Source of the DNA: Pagrus major
Lineage: Eukaryota; Chordata; Actinopteri; Spariformes; Sparidae
Direction: 5' to 3'
NCBI RefSeq assembly: GCF_040436345.1
Contig: NC_133232.1
Location: 35,196,265-35,260,264, forward strand
Length of the DNA stretch: 64,000 nucleotides
Shown: positions 24,297 to 36,007 of the stretch, piece by piece
Position numbering within the stretch: position 1 is the stretch's first letter
Layout of the letters: the number at the start of each line of letters is the position of its first letter
Made by a program: the position numbers and the translations under genes
Notes under the pieces: model-generated
Databases searched by the model: none
Seen by the model: only the letters and a program-made list of their open reading frames with translations
What the model was told of the DNA's origin: nothing

Positions 24297-25855
24297 TACA
24301 ATAAATGGACAAATAATCTCACTGACCCAGGAGGACATCTGAAAACATCTGAGGCCTGAAGGATTTACTGTACCTGCGGTGAGTTAATTTACTTGTGCTC
24401 AGTTTACAGCTGAAAAGAGGAGAATAAAAATACAGCAGAAGTAAATCCACCAGGCAAGGTTTACTCCACCCACACCATGTTGGATTGGTCTTATGGTTGA
24501 CCGTTTATTAACAAAATGCCCAGTACCAATTAATCTTTCCTTATAAAGTTTACAGGCTATATAAGAGCGGGATATCCCTGAATTTAAAGAAAACAGCTGG
24601 CATCATGTGCACATAAAATATATATTTGCATCAAGTTTATTACTGAAAAATATCACATGAATGAAAAGACATAAAAACTGTAAGAGTCTGAGCTCGCTGC
24701 CATGATTGGAAAACTTGCAGTCATGTCTTTGTAAAGTTGTGTCTGGCTGAATCCAACCATCGTGGAGCGGTCGGTGTTGAACCACAGAACACATACACAC
24801 AGTACAACCTCCAACTTCCTGAACAATCATGAATTGACAATTAAAAAAAAAAACAAAAGACTCTTATTAGTGGCGTCATCTTAAAGTGCCTCCCTGTAAC
24901 ATTTTGTAGCACTTTACATATATTAATCACTTTTTTATTGGCCATATGTGAGCAGATTTTAATGTAACTTTTAAAATTAGACCTATCCCGTCTCTCTCGG
25001 CTGCCTGTGGATGATTTGACAAGAGGTCATATTCTGCTTTTTGAGTTTCTGCCTTTCCGTTATTGTGTTATGTAGTATTTTTTTGCAAGTTAAAGGTCTG
25101 CAAAGTGAAAAAGCCCAAAGTCCACGCCAAAGAAAACACTGTTGCTGCACTGCCTGAAACACCTGGTTTGGAGTCGAGCCTTTACCTGCGTAACTTGTAT
25201 ATATTTATTTATGAAATATATACACTCCTGGAGTCTTGTTTAAGATCTTGTCTGTTATCTTTCCATCTGCTATTTTCTTTTGCTGTTTCAGCGGCGTCAG
25301 ATGCAGACAAAATGTTTGGATTACCTTCAGCTGGTCGGTTTGAATCTCCAGCAGCAACACAACTAAACAAAGGCTGCTTGTTGTGTTTTGCATTGTGAGG
25401 TAAACTCTTCACCTTGCAACCTCTGGAGACATTTCTGTGGCTCTCTTCTAATTTCCTCCTAGTTGTCTCCAGTGTGAAAGTGTGCCTTGATTGATTGTGT
25501 CAATTACAGGAGCTTATTTCAAAGGAGCGGGAGGGGCTGTGTTGCTGCTGTTGCTCTCAAGTAGCAGTCAATGGATGTCATAGATTACTTAAAGCCCTTT
25601 TAAGTCTAGCTGCAGTTTGTATAGCCTATTAAAAGTACGGACCAACTGGGACATAAATTACTGAGGCTACAGCTGCTACAGAAATCCTTTTATCTACACG
25701 GAAGCAGACAAAAAATCTGAACACAAATAAACACACGGTCAGTGCAACTAGAACATTGTGATTCATGTACAGCATTATGCCAACCTTGCATCAATCAACC
25801 TTCACTCCATTTCACACAACATTTTATTTTCCTCCTGGAAACCTTTTGTTTGTCG
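24297..25855. other. Intergenic stretch, no gene seen
   Basis: No gene supported. Open frames near 25063-25398 occur on both strands and match no family I recognise. Confidence 0.45.
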
Positions 25856-26186
25856 TGTGTTTTTACAGATGGAAAATTTTTTTCACTAGTTTCTCAATTC
25901 ATGAAAGTTCTCAAGAGAATGCAGACTCAGAGACTTAGAAAAAAAATGAAAAGGTTGATTTTTTTTGAAAAAAGTTTTTTTTTCTGAAAAGAATTTTTTT
26001 CTAAAAAAAAGTTTTTTTAAGAAAAAAAAATCAGAAGAAAATATTTTTTCTTAAAATAAAGATTCAATAGAAAAGAAGTTTCATGTGTGAAACCAAGTGG
26101 ACAAACAAATTTCTAGAGTATTTTTTTCAGAGAATTTGTTTTCATGTGTGAAAAAGTTATTTTTGTGAAAAAAGTTATTTTAGATA
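25856..26186. repeat. Left flank of the macrosatellite, diverged related repeat
   Basis: A/T-homopolymer-rich DNA sharing ordered blocks with 34725-35200: GTGTTTTTACAGATGG, GCAGACTCAGAGACTTAG, TTCAATAGAAAAGAAGTTTC and CATGTGTGAAAC. The right edge passes directly from GTTATTTTAGATA into the first full unit at 26187. Confidence 0.75.
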
Positions 26187-29100
26187 CAGATTATGTTGTT
26201 TGTTGTGTTGGCCTTGTTCTCCCTCTGAAGCAAAATAAATGCTACTTTGAACGTGGCTCCTCTGTGACACTGGCTTTCTTTTGGGGGTGGAAAGAATGGG
26301 GAGACACACATCATGGTATGTCTTGGGTTCCCCTAGACCAGTGGTGTGACAGGGGGGGGGGAAGTCAGGATTTTCAGAAAAAGTTGAAAAAAAGTCAGAA
26401 TTTTGAGGAGAAACTTTTTGGGGGTAATAAAAGTTGGACATTTAAGAGAGTTTGAAACCAAAGTTGGAATTTTGTTTTTTCTGAAAGGTAACTTTTTCTG
26501 GAAAGTAACTTTTACTAAAAAGTAACTTTTTCTAAAAGGTAACTTTTTCTGGAAAGTAACTTTTACTAAAAAGTAACTTTTTCTAAAAAGTAACTTTTTC
26601 TGAAGAGTAACTTTTTCTGAAAAGTAACTTTTTCTGAACAGTCACTTTTTCTGAACAGTAACTTTTTCTGAAAAAAGTTATTTTAGTAAAAAGAAATTCA
26701 GGGAAGTGCATCAGGCTGGACCTGCTGATTGGCTTGCTCAGCTTGATTGCTGACACAGGATTGGTCAGAGGAAGGAGAGGAGCCCTTTTTGAAGCGCCAG
26801 CTGACTGCAATCTCCATCTCCACCAACCTTCCACCTCCAACATGGACCAGTGTCTAGTCTGACTCGTGTTTTGTTTGTGATGTATACTGAATAAACTGAT
26901 TAAACCGATGTAGGAGTTGGGTAAGATTTTGTCTTTTGTTTATATTTCTGATTTGTGGCAGGAAGTTAGGGGTAAACAGATTATGTTGTTTGTTGTGTTG
27001 GCCTTGTTCTCCCTCTGAAGCAAAATAAATGCTACTTTGAACGTGGCTCCTCTGTGACACTGGCTTTCTTTTGGGGGTGGAAAGAATGGGGAGACACACA
27101 TCATGGTATGTCTTGGGTTCCCCTAGACCAGTGGTGTGACGGGGGGGAGTCAGGATTTTCAGAAAAAGTTGAAAAAAGTCAGAATTTTGAGGAGAAACTT
27201 TTTGGGGGAATAAAAGTTGGAAATTTAAGAGAGTTTGAAGCAAAAGATGGATTTTTTTTCCTGAAAAGTAACTTTTTCTGAAAAGTAACTTTTATTGAAA
27301 AGTAACTTTTTCTAAAAAGTAACTTTTTCTGAAGAGTAACTTTTTCTGAAGAGTAACTTTTTCTGAAAAGTAACTTTTTCTGAAAAGTAACTTTTATTGA
27401 AAAGTAACTTTTTCTGAAGAGTAACTTTTTCTGAAAAAAGTTACTTTAGTAAAAAGAAATTCAGGGAAGTGCATCAGGCTGGACCTGCTGATTGGCTTGC
27501 TCAGCTTGATTGCTGACACAGGATTGGTCAGAGGAAGGAGAGGAGCCCTTTTTGAAGCGCCAGCTGACTGCAATCTCCATCTCCACCAACCTTCCACTTC
27601 CAACATGGACCAGTGTCTAGTCTGACTCCTGTTTTGTTTGTGATGTGTACTGAATAAACTGATTAAACCGATGTAGGAGTTGGGTAAGATTTTGTCTTTT
27701 GTTTATATTTCTGATTTGTGGCAGGAAGTCAGGGGTAAACAGATTATGTTGTTTGTTGTGTTGGCCTTGTTCTCCCTCTGAAGCAAAATAAATGCTACTT
27801 TGAACGTGGCTCCTCTGTGACACTGGCTTTCTTTTGGGGGTGGAAAGAATGGGGAGACACACATCATGGTATGTCTTGGGTTCCCCTAGACCAGTGGTGT
27901 GACGGGGGGGGGAAAGTCAGGATTTTCAGAAAAAGTTGAAAGAAGTCAGAATTTTGAGGAGAAACTTTTTGGGGGTAATAAAAGTTGGACATTTAAGAGA
28001 GTTTGAAACCAAAGTTGGAATTTTGTTTTTTCTGAAAGGTAACTTTTTCTGGAAAGTAACTTTTTCTGAAAAGTAACTTTTATTGAAAAGTAACTTTTTC
28101 TAAAAAGTAACTTTTTCTGAAGAGTAACTTTTTCTGAAGAGTAACTTTTTCTGAAAAGTAACTTTTTCTGAAGAGTAACTTTTTCTGAAAAAAGTTATTT
28201 TAGTAAAAAGAAATTCAGGGAAGTGCATCAGGCTGGACCTGCTGATTGGCTTGCTCAGCTTGATTGCTGACACAGGATTGGTCAGAGGAAGGAGAGGAGC
28301 CCTTTTTGAAGCGCCAGCTGACTGCAATCTCCATCTCCACCAACCTTCCACCTCCAACATGGACCAGTGTCTAGTCTGACTCCTGTTTTGTTTGTGATGT
28401 GTACTGAATAAACTGATTAAACCGATGTAGGAGTTGGGTAAGATTTTGTCTTTTGTTTATATTTCTGATTTGTGGCAGGAAGTTAGGGGTAAACAGATTA
28501 TGTTGTTTGTTGTGTTGGCCTTGTTCTCCCTCTGAAGCAAAATAAATGCTACTTTGAACGTGGCTCCTCTGTGACACTGGCTTTCTTTTGGGGGTGGAAA
28601 GAATGGGGAGACACACATCATGGTATGTCTTGGGTTCCCCTAGACCAGTGGTGTGACAGGGGGGAGTCAGGATTTTCAGAAAAAGTTGAAAAAAGTCAGA
28701 ATTTTGAGGAGAAACTTTTTGGGGGAATAAAAGTTGGAAATTTAAGAGAGTTTGAAGCAAAAGATGGATTTTTTTTCCTGAAAAGTAACTTTTTCTGAAA
28801 AGTAACTTTTATTGAAAAGTAACTTTTTCTAAAAAGTAACTTTTTCTGAAGAGTAACTTTTTCTGAAAAGTAACTTTTTCTGAAAAGTAATTTTATCTGA
28901 AAAGTAACTTTTTCTGAAAAAAGTTATTTTAGTAAAAAGAAATTCAGGGAAGTGCATCAGGCTGGACCTGCTGATTGGCTTGCTCAGCTTGATTGCTGAC
29001 ACAGGATTGGTCAGAGGAAGGAGAGGAGCCCTTTTTGAAGCGCCAGCTGACTGCAATCTCCATCTCCACCAACCTTCCACTTCCAACATGGACCAGTGTC

Positions 29101-32100
29101 TAGTCTGACTCCTGTTTTGTTTGTGATGTGTACTGAATAAACTGATTAAACCGATGTAGGAGTTGGGTAAGATTTTGTCTTTTGTTTATATTTCTGTTTT
29201 GTGGCAGGAAGTTAGGGGTAAACAGATTATGTTGTTTGTTGTGTTGGCCTTGTTCTCCCTCTGAAGCAAAATAAATGCTACTTTGAACGTGGCTCCTCTG
29301 TGACACTGGCTTTCTTTTGGGGGTGGAAAGAATGGGGAGACACACATCATGGTATGTCTTGGGTTCCCCTAGACCAGTGGTGTGACGGGCGGGGGGGGGG
29401 GGGAAGTCAGGATTTTCAGAAAAAGTTGGAAAAAGTCAGAATTTTGAGGAGAAACTTTTTGGGGGTAATAAAAGTTGGACATTTAAGAGAGTTTGAAACC
29501 AAAGTTGGAATTTTGTTTTTTCTGAAAGGTAACTTTTTCTGGAAAGTAACTTTTTCTGAAAAGTAACTTTTATTGAAAAGTAACTTTTTCTAAAAAGTAA
29601 CTTTTTCTGAAGAGTAACTTTTTCTGAAGAGTAACTTTTTCTGAAAAGTAACTTTTTCTGAAGAGTAACTTTTTCTGAAAAAAGTTATTTTAGTAAAAAG
29701 AAATTCAGGGAAGTGCATCAGGCTGGACCTGCTGATTGGCTTGCTCAGCTTGATTGCTGACACAGGATTGGTCAGAGGAAGGAGAGGAGCCCTTTTTGAA
29801 GCGCCAGCTGACTGCAATCTCCATCTCCACCAACCTTCCACTTCCAACATGGACCAGTGTCTAGTCTGACTCCTGTTTTGTTTGTGATGTGTACTGAATA
29901 AACTGATTAAACCGATGTAGGAGTTGGGTAAGATTTTGTCATTTGTTTATATTTCTGATTTGTGGCAGGAAGTTAGGGGTAAACAGATTATGTTGTTTGT
30001 TGTGTTGGCCTTGTTCTCCCTCTGAAGCAAAATAAATGCTACTTTGAACGTGGCTCCTCTGTGACACTGGCTTTCTTTTGGGGGTGGAAAGAATGGGGAG
30101 ACACACATCATGGTATGTCTTGGGTTCCCCTAGACCAGTGGTGTGACGGGGGGGGGGAAAGTCAGGATTTTCAGAAAAAGTTGAAAAAAGTCAGAATTTT
30201 GAGGAGAAACTTTTTGGGGGAATAAAAGTTGGAAATTTAAGAGAGTTTGAAGCAAAAGATGGATTTTTTTCCTGAAAAGTAACTTTTTCTGGAAAGTAAC
30301 TTTTTCTGAAAAGTAACTTTTTCTGAAAAGTAACTTTTATTGAAAAGTAACTTTTATTGAAAAGTAACTTTTTCTAAAAAGTAACTTTTTCTGAAGAGTA
30401 ACTTTTTCTGAAAAGTAACTTTTTCTAAAGAGTAACTTTTTCTGAAGAGTAACTTTTTCTGAAAAGTAATTTTATCTGAAAAGTAACTTTCTGAAAAAAG
30501 TTATTTTAGTAAAAAGAAATTCAGGGAAGTGCATCAGGCTGGACCTGCTGATTGGCTTGCTCAGCTTGATTGCTGACACAGGATTGGTCAGAGGAAGGAG
30601 AGGAGCCCTTTTTGAAGCGCCAGCTGACTGCAATCTCCATCTCCACCAACCTTCCACTTCCAACATGGACCAGTGTCTAGTCTGACTTGTGTTTTGTTTG
30701 TGATGTGTACTGAATAAACTGATTAAACCGATGTAGGAGTTGGGTAAGATTTTGTCTCTTGTTTATATTTCTGATTTGTGGCAGGAAGTTAGGGGTAAAC
30801 AGATTATGTTGTTTGTTGTGTTGGCCTTGTTCTCCCTCTGAAGCAAAATAAATGCTACTTTGAACGTGGCTCCTCTGTGACACTGGCTTTCTTTTGGGGG
30901 TGGAAAGAATGGGGAGACACACATCATGGTATGTCTTGGGTTCCCCTAGACCAGTGGTGTGACGGGGGGAAATCAGGATTTTCAGAAAAAGTTGAAAAAA
31001 GTCAGAATTTTGAGGAGAAACTTTTTGGGGGAATAAAAGTTGGAAATTTAAGAGAGTTTGAAGCAAAAGATGGATTTTTTTTCCTGAAAAGTAACTTTTT
31101 CTGGAAAGTAACTTTTTCTGAAAAGTAACTTTTATTGAAAAGTAACTTTTTCTAAAAAGTAACTTTTTCTGAAAAGTAACTTTTATTGAAAAGTAACTTT
31201 TATTGAAAAGTAACTTTTTCTGAAGAGTAACTTTTTCTGAAAAAAGTTACTTTAGTAAAAAGAAATTCAGGGAAGTGCATCAGGCTGGACCTGCTGATTG
31301 GCTTGCTCAGCTTGATTGCTGACACAGGATTGGTCAGAGGAAGGAGAGGAGCCCTTTTTGAAGCGCCAGCTGACTGCAATCTCCATCTCCACCAACCTTC
31401 CACTTCCAACATGGACCAGTGTCTAGTCTGACTCCTGTTTTGTTTGTGATGTATACTGAATAAACTGATTAAACCGATGTAGGAGTTGGGTAAGATTTTG
31501 TCTTTTGTTTATATTTCTGATTTGTGGCAGGAAGTCAGGGGTAAACAGATTATGTTGTTTGTTGTGTTGGCCTTGTTCTCCCTCTGAAGCAAAATAAATG
31601 CTACTTTGAACGTGGCTCCTCTGTGACACTGGCTTTCTTTTGGGGGTGGAAAGAATGGGGAGACACACATCATGGTATGTCTTGGGTTCCCCTAGACCAG
31701 TGGTGTGACGGGGGGAAATCAGGATTTTCAGAAAAAGTTGAAAAAAGTCAGAATTTTGAGGAGAAACTTTTTGGGGGAATAAAAGTTGGAAATTTAAGAG
31801 AGTTTGAAGCAAAAGATGGATTTTTTTTCCTGAAAAGTAACTTTTTCTGGAAAGTAACTTTTTCTGAAAAGTAACTTTTATTGAAAAGTAACTTTTTCTA
31901 AAAAGTAACTTTTTCTGAAAAGTAACTTTTATTGAAAAGTAACTTTTATTGAAAAGTAACTTTTTCTGAAGAGTAACTTTTTCTGAAAAAAGTTACTTTA
32001 GTAAAAAGAAATTCAGGGAAGTGCATCAGGCTGGACCTGCTGATTGGCTTGCTCAGCTTGATTGCTGACACAGGATTGGTCAGAGGAAGGAGAGGAGCCC

Positions 32101-33932
32101 TTTTTGAAGCGCCAGCTGACTGCAATCTCCATCTCCACCAACCTTCCACTTCCAACATGGACCAGTGTCTAGTCTGACTCCTGTTTTGTTTGTGATGTAT
32201 ACTGAATAAACTGATTAAACCGATGTAGGAGTTGGGTAAGATTTTGTCTTTTGTTTATATTTCTGATTTGTGGCAGGAAGTCAGGGGTAAACAGATTATG
32301 TTGTTTGTTGTGTTGGCCTTGTTCTCCCTCTGAAGCAAAATAAATGCTACTTTGAACGTGGCTCCTCTGTGACACTGGCTTTCTTTTGGGGGTGGAAAGA
32401 ATGGGGAGACACACATCATGGTATGTCTTGGGTTCCCCTAGACCAGTGGTGTGACGGGGGGGAGTCAGGATTTTCAGAAAAAGTTGAAAAAAGTCTGAAT
32501 TTTGGGGGAAAGTTGGAATTTTGAGGAGAAACTTTTTGGGGGTAATAAAAGTTGGACATTTAAGAGAGTTTGAAACCAAAGTTGGAATTTTGTTTTTTCT
32601 GAAAGGTAACTTTTTCTGGAAAGTAACTTTTTTCTGAAAAGTAACTTTTATTGAAAAGTAACTTTTTCTAAAAAGTAACTTTTTCTGAAGAGTAACTTTT
32701 TCTGAAAAGTAACTTTTTCTGGAAAGTAACTTTTTCTGAAAAGTAACTTTTAATGAAAAGTAACTTTTTCTGAAGAGTAACTTTTTCTGAAGAGTAACTT
32801 TTTCTGAAAAGTAACTTTTTCTGAAAAGTAACTTTTTCTGAAAAAAGTTACTTTAGTAAAAAGAAATTCAGGGAAGTGCATCAGGCTGGACCTGCTGATT
32901 GGCTTGCTCAGCTTGATTGCTGACACAGGATTGGTCAGAGGAAGGAGAGGAACCCTTTTTGAAGCGCCAGCTGACTGCAATCTCCATCTCCACCAACCTT
33001 CCACTTCCAACATGGACCAGTGTCTAGTCTGACTCGTGTTTTGTTTGTGATGTATACTGAATAAACTGATTAAACCGATGTAGGAGTTGGGTAAGATTTT
33101 GTCTTTTGTTTATATTTCTGATTTGTGGCAGGAAGTTAGGGGTAAACAGATTATGTTGTTTGTTGTGTTGGCCTTGTTCTCCCTCTGAAGCAAAATAAAT
33201 GCTACTTTGAACGTGGCTCCTCTGTGACACTGGCTTTCTTTTGGGGGTGGAAAGAATGGGGAGACACACATCATGGTATGTCTTGGGTTCCCCTAGACCA
33301 GTGGTGTGACGGGGGGGAGTCAGGATTTTCAGAAAAAGTTGAAAAAAGTCAGAATTTTGGGGGAAAGTTGGAATTTTGAGGAGAAACTTTTTGGGGGTAA
33401 TAAAAGTTGGACATTTAAGAGAGTTTGAAACCAAAGTTGGAATTTTGTTTTTTCTGAAAGGTAACTTTTTCTGAAAGGTAACTTTTTCTAAAAAGTAACT
33501 TTTTCTGAAGAGTAACTTTTTCTGAAAGGTAACTTTTTCTAAAAAGTAACTTTTTCTGAAAAGTAACTTTTTCTGAAAAGTAACTTTTTCTAAAAAGTAA
33601 CTTTTTCTGAAGAGTAATTTTATCTGAAAAGTAACTTTTTCTGAAAAGTAATTTTATCTGAAAAGTAACTTTTTCTGAAAAAAGTTATTTTAGTAAAAAG
33701 AAATTCAGGGAAGTGCATCAGGCTGGACCTGCTGATTGGCTTGCTCAGCTTGATTGCTGACACAGGATTGGTCAGAGGAAGGAGAGGAGCCCTTTTTGAA
33801 GCGCCAGCTGACTGCAATCTCCATCTCCACCAACCTTCCACTTCCAACATGGACCAGTGTCTAGTCTGACTCCTGTTTTGTTTGTGATGTGTACTGAATA
33901 AACTGATTAAACCGATGTAGGAGTCAGGATTT
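26187..33932. repeat. Macrosatellite: ten ~730-855-bp tandem units in two types
   Basis: Taking the CAGATTATGTTGTT motif as origin, units start at 26187, 26977, 27740, 28494, 29223, 29984, 30800, 31546, 32292 and 33147, so spacings are 790, 763, 754, 729, 761, 816, 746, 746 and 855 bp. Each unit has: a block with AATAAA; a G-run after CAGTGGTGTGAC; a segment rich in AGTCAGAATTTT; an internal 17-bp minisatellite; a near-invariant block with two ATTGG boxes and a short ATG frame; and a second AATAAA. Length differences come mostly from the copy number of the 17-mer. Type A reads GGGGGTAATAAAAG ... GAAACCAAAGTTGG. Type B reads GGGGGAATAAAAG ... GAAGCAAAAGATGG. The order is A-B-A-B-A-B-B-B-A-A. 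Reverse-strand open frames recur in every unit because the units are near-identical. Confidence 0.97.
26478..26690. repeat. Nested 17-bp minisatellite (first of ten)
   Basis: Tandem 17-mers GTAACTTTTTCTGAAAA with variants (CTGAAGA, CTAAAAA, ATTGAAAA, CTGGAAA). Equivalent tracts recur in each unit, for example 27259-27450, 28030-28200, 28778-28925, 29522-29692, 30272-30505, 31083-31255, 31829-32000, 32598-32860 and 33450-33690. The last 17-mer continues into GAAAAAAGTTA(C/T)TTTAG, forming a potential hairpin. Confidence 0.9.
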
Positions 33933-34200
33933 TCAGAAAAAGTTGAAAAAAGTCAGAATTTTCAGAAAAAATTTAAGGGAAAAAAAGTCTGAATTTTGGG
34001 AGGAATGTTAGAATTTTGAGGAGAAATTGTTGGGAGGAATAAAAGTCAAAGTTTTTAGATAAATTTGAAACAAAAGTTGGAATTTTCAGAAAAAGTTGAG
34101 GGAAAAAAGTCAATATTTGAAAAGAAAATTTGATGGGGAAAAAGTCAGAATTTTCAGAAAACGTTGAAAAAAGTCAGAATTTTTGTTTTTATTTTAAAGT
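33923..34200. repeat. Rearranged right end of the macrosatellite
   Basis: At GATGTAGGAGT the sequence leaves the expected GGAGTTGGGTAAG continuation and jumps to the GGAGTCAGGATTTTCAG segment that normally follows the G-run. About 430 bp of a unit is missing, with GGAGT shared at the join. Beyond it, diverged AGTCAGAATTTT / AAAAGTTG segments continue to about 34190. Confidence 0.8.
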
Positions 34201-34258
34201 GTTACCTTTAGTCAAACACCTCATAAGAAAGAGAACACACTTCACTTCACACTAAATG

Positions 34259-34264
34259 TTTATT
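34259..34264 (-). terminator. Possible eif4e polyadenylation signal
   Basis: AATAAA on the minus strand, about 1.75 kb past the eif4e stop codon. An ATTAAA at 35642-35647 (minus) would give a much shorter 3' UTR of about 0.38 kb. Transcript data are needed to choose. Confidence 0.35.
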
Positions 34265-34724
34265 TACAATCCATCTCTCGTACATTCACTGCCTAGAAAT
34301 ATGGGGCAGGCTGTAACATTCAAGGCACAGTTGAATCCTCCAGACAACGCACATTTGTTAATGCCACAAACAAAATGAAACTTGGAATGTAAATAATGAC
34401 ACAATGTAAACTTTATCAAAGCAGTAGAACAAAAGGCATTTAAAATGAACAAGTAAACTTTTTTTACTGGATCTTATGGCTTCAGCAGAAAATATGCAAA
34501 CCCAACAATATGTATATTTGGAAAATATTACTGAAATCACTCAAAATTCTAGGGACATATGTGTAAGAGAAAGTAAACGAACAGCTCCGACATGAATGGC
34601 AAAAAATGTACATACTTTATAATTTTGCTCAAGTGGCACCATGTATGATTAACAAAGCTTCCTTCATCCATTTTGATGTAAATCGTTTACTCGAGTGACA
34701 AAGTTGTCAAAATCTTTTCACCAA

Positions 34725-35200
34725 TTCTCAAAACAGGAGAGAACGTAGACTCAGACTTAGAAAAAGGATCTTAGCAAATAATTCAAGTGTGAAAACGAAT
34801 GAAAATTTATTTTTTTCTGAAGTTTTTTTTAAATATTTTTCTGAAGTTTACTTTTTCTGAAAAAAAAATTTTTTTTGTGAATACATTTATTTTAGAAAAA
34901 AAATATTTTTCTGAAAAGAAAAATTCAATAGAAAAGAAGTTTCATGTGTGAAACTGAGTGAAAAAAAATTTCTGGAGAATTTTTTCCCAAAAATGTTTCA
35001 AGAGAATTTTGTATGAAACTTAATGTTTTTCTTTTCATGAAAAAATCCAAGAGTCTTCTTTTTGTGTGAAACAAAATTAAGTTTCATGTGTGAAGCTGAG
35101 TGGAATATTTTCATTTCTGAATTTTTTTCATGTCTCAAGTCATAAAAACAGGAGTGTGTTTTTACAGATGGAAAAAAAATAAGGAACTTAGGATGATCCT
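34725..35200. repeat. Right flank related to the left macrosatellite flank
   Basis: Shares GTAGACTCAGACTTAG, AAATTCAATAGAAAAGAAG, TTTCATGTGTGAAAC, TTTCTGGAGAATTTTTT and GTGTGTTTTTACAGATGG with 25856-26186. Block order is partly permuted, as expected of diverged tandem copies of an older repeat. It may lie inside the eif4e 3' UTR. Confidence 0.7.
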
Positions 35201-36007
35201 GGCAAATTTTCACAGAAATGAACTTTAGACAAAATATGAAGCACCATAAGCATCTTTAAATATATATTCTGCTTCTGAGAATGGTAAACATCTCAATTTG
35301 AACTCTTCACATAAAATTGCACAAGCTGCTTGACAAGAAACTTCGCAGTTCAAACCAAGACTTCCCATTTGTAACACTGGCAATAAAGAATTTATCAAAC
35401 TGAAATACAACTGCAGAAAAGGTGTCAAAAAATGATCTGACTTTGCTAAAATTCCTACGAAAACAAAGGTTTCTATCAGTTTGTTAGTTCAGATCTCTTC
35501 ACTTGTGGGTTATATCACATTGCATGGTTAAAAATTAGACCATGCAATACATTTTTACTGTAAACTGACTTGGATGTACAATACTAACAGAACACTACAG
35601 CTTGTACCAAAGTAGAAAATGTTTTACTTTCTTTTCTTGCCTTTAATGTTAAGTACTTTAAGAAAAACGTAAGCGGTGGATAAATTAATAAATTCACAAA
35701 TATGCAACCGCATTTAAAAATGAAATCAGGGCATCAAAACATCTTTTACTCATCTTCAGCCCTCCACCACAAAAACAAAGTTATAAAGTCCTCAAATGAT
35801 GGTGCTACATTGTAACTGCACATACTCTCACCAGAAACAAAAGCATTGGTGAAGTGTTAACAAACATGTAAATCCACTAACAAAGATTTAAAGTGGAGAT
35901 AAAACGGTTTCCTTTTTGTTTGCCTGTCTGTTACATTCATAGAAAAATCACAAAAAATCTCTGCTGGCAACAGAAAAAGCACGGATGATGATTCTGGTTT
36001 ATGGTCC

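Noticed and set aside
26144-33850. About twenty open frames in the macrosatellite treated as a gene family
   Set aside because: They recur only because the DNA units are near-identical. Both strands are open in overlapping positions, and differences between units show no sign of protein-level constraint by eye.
26187-33932. CRISPR-like array or rDNA-type gene cluster
   Set aside because: Units are far too long and lack direct repeat-spacer structure, and no rRNA or tRNA sequence is present; the setting is vertebrate nuclear DNA.
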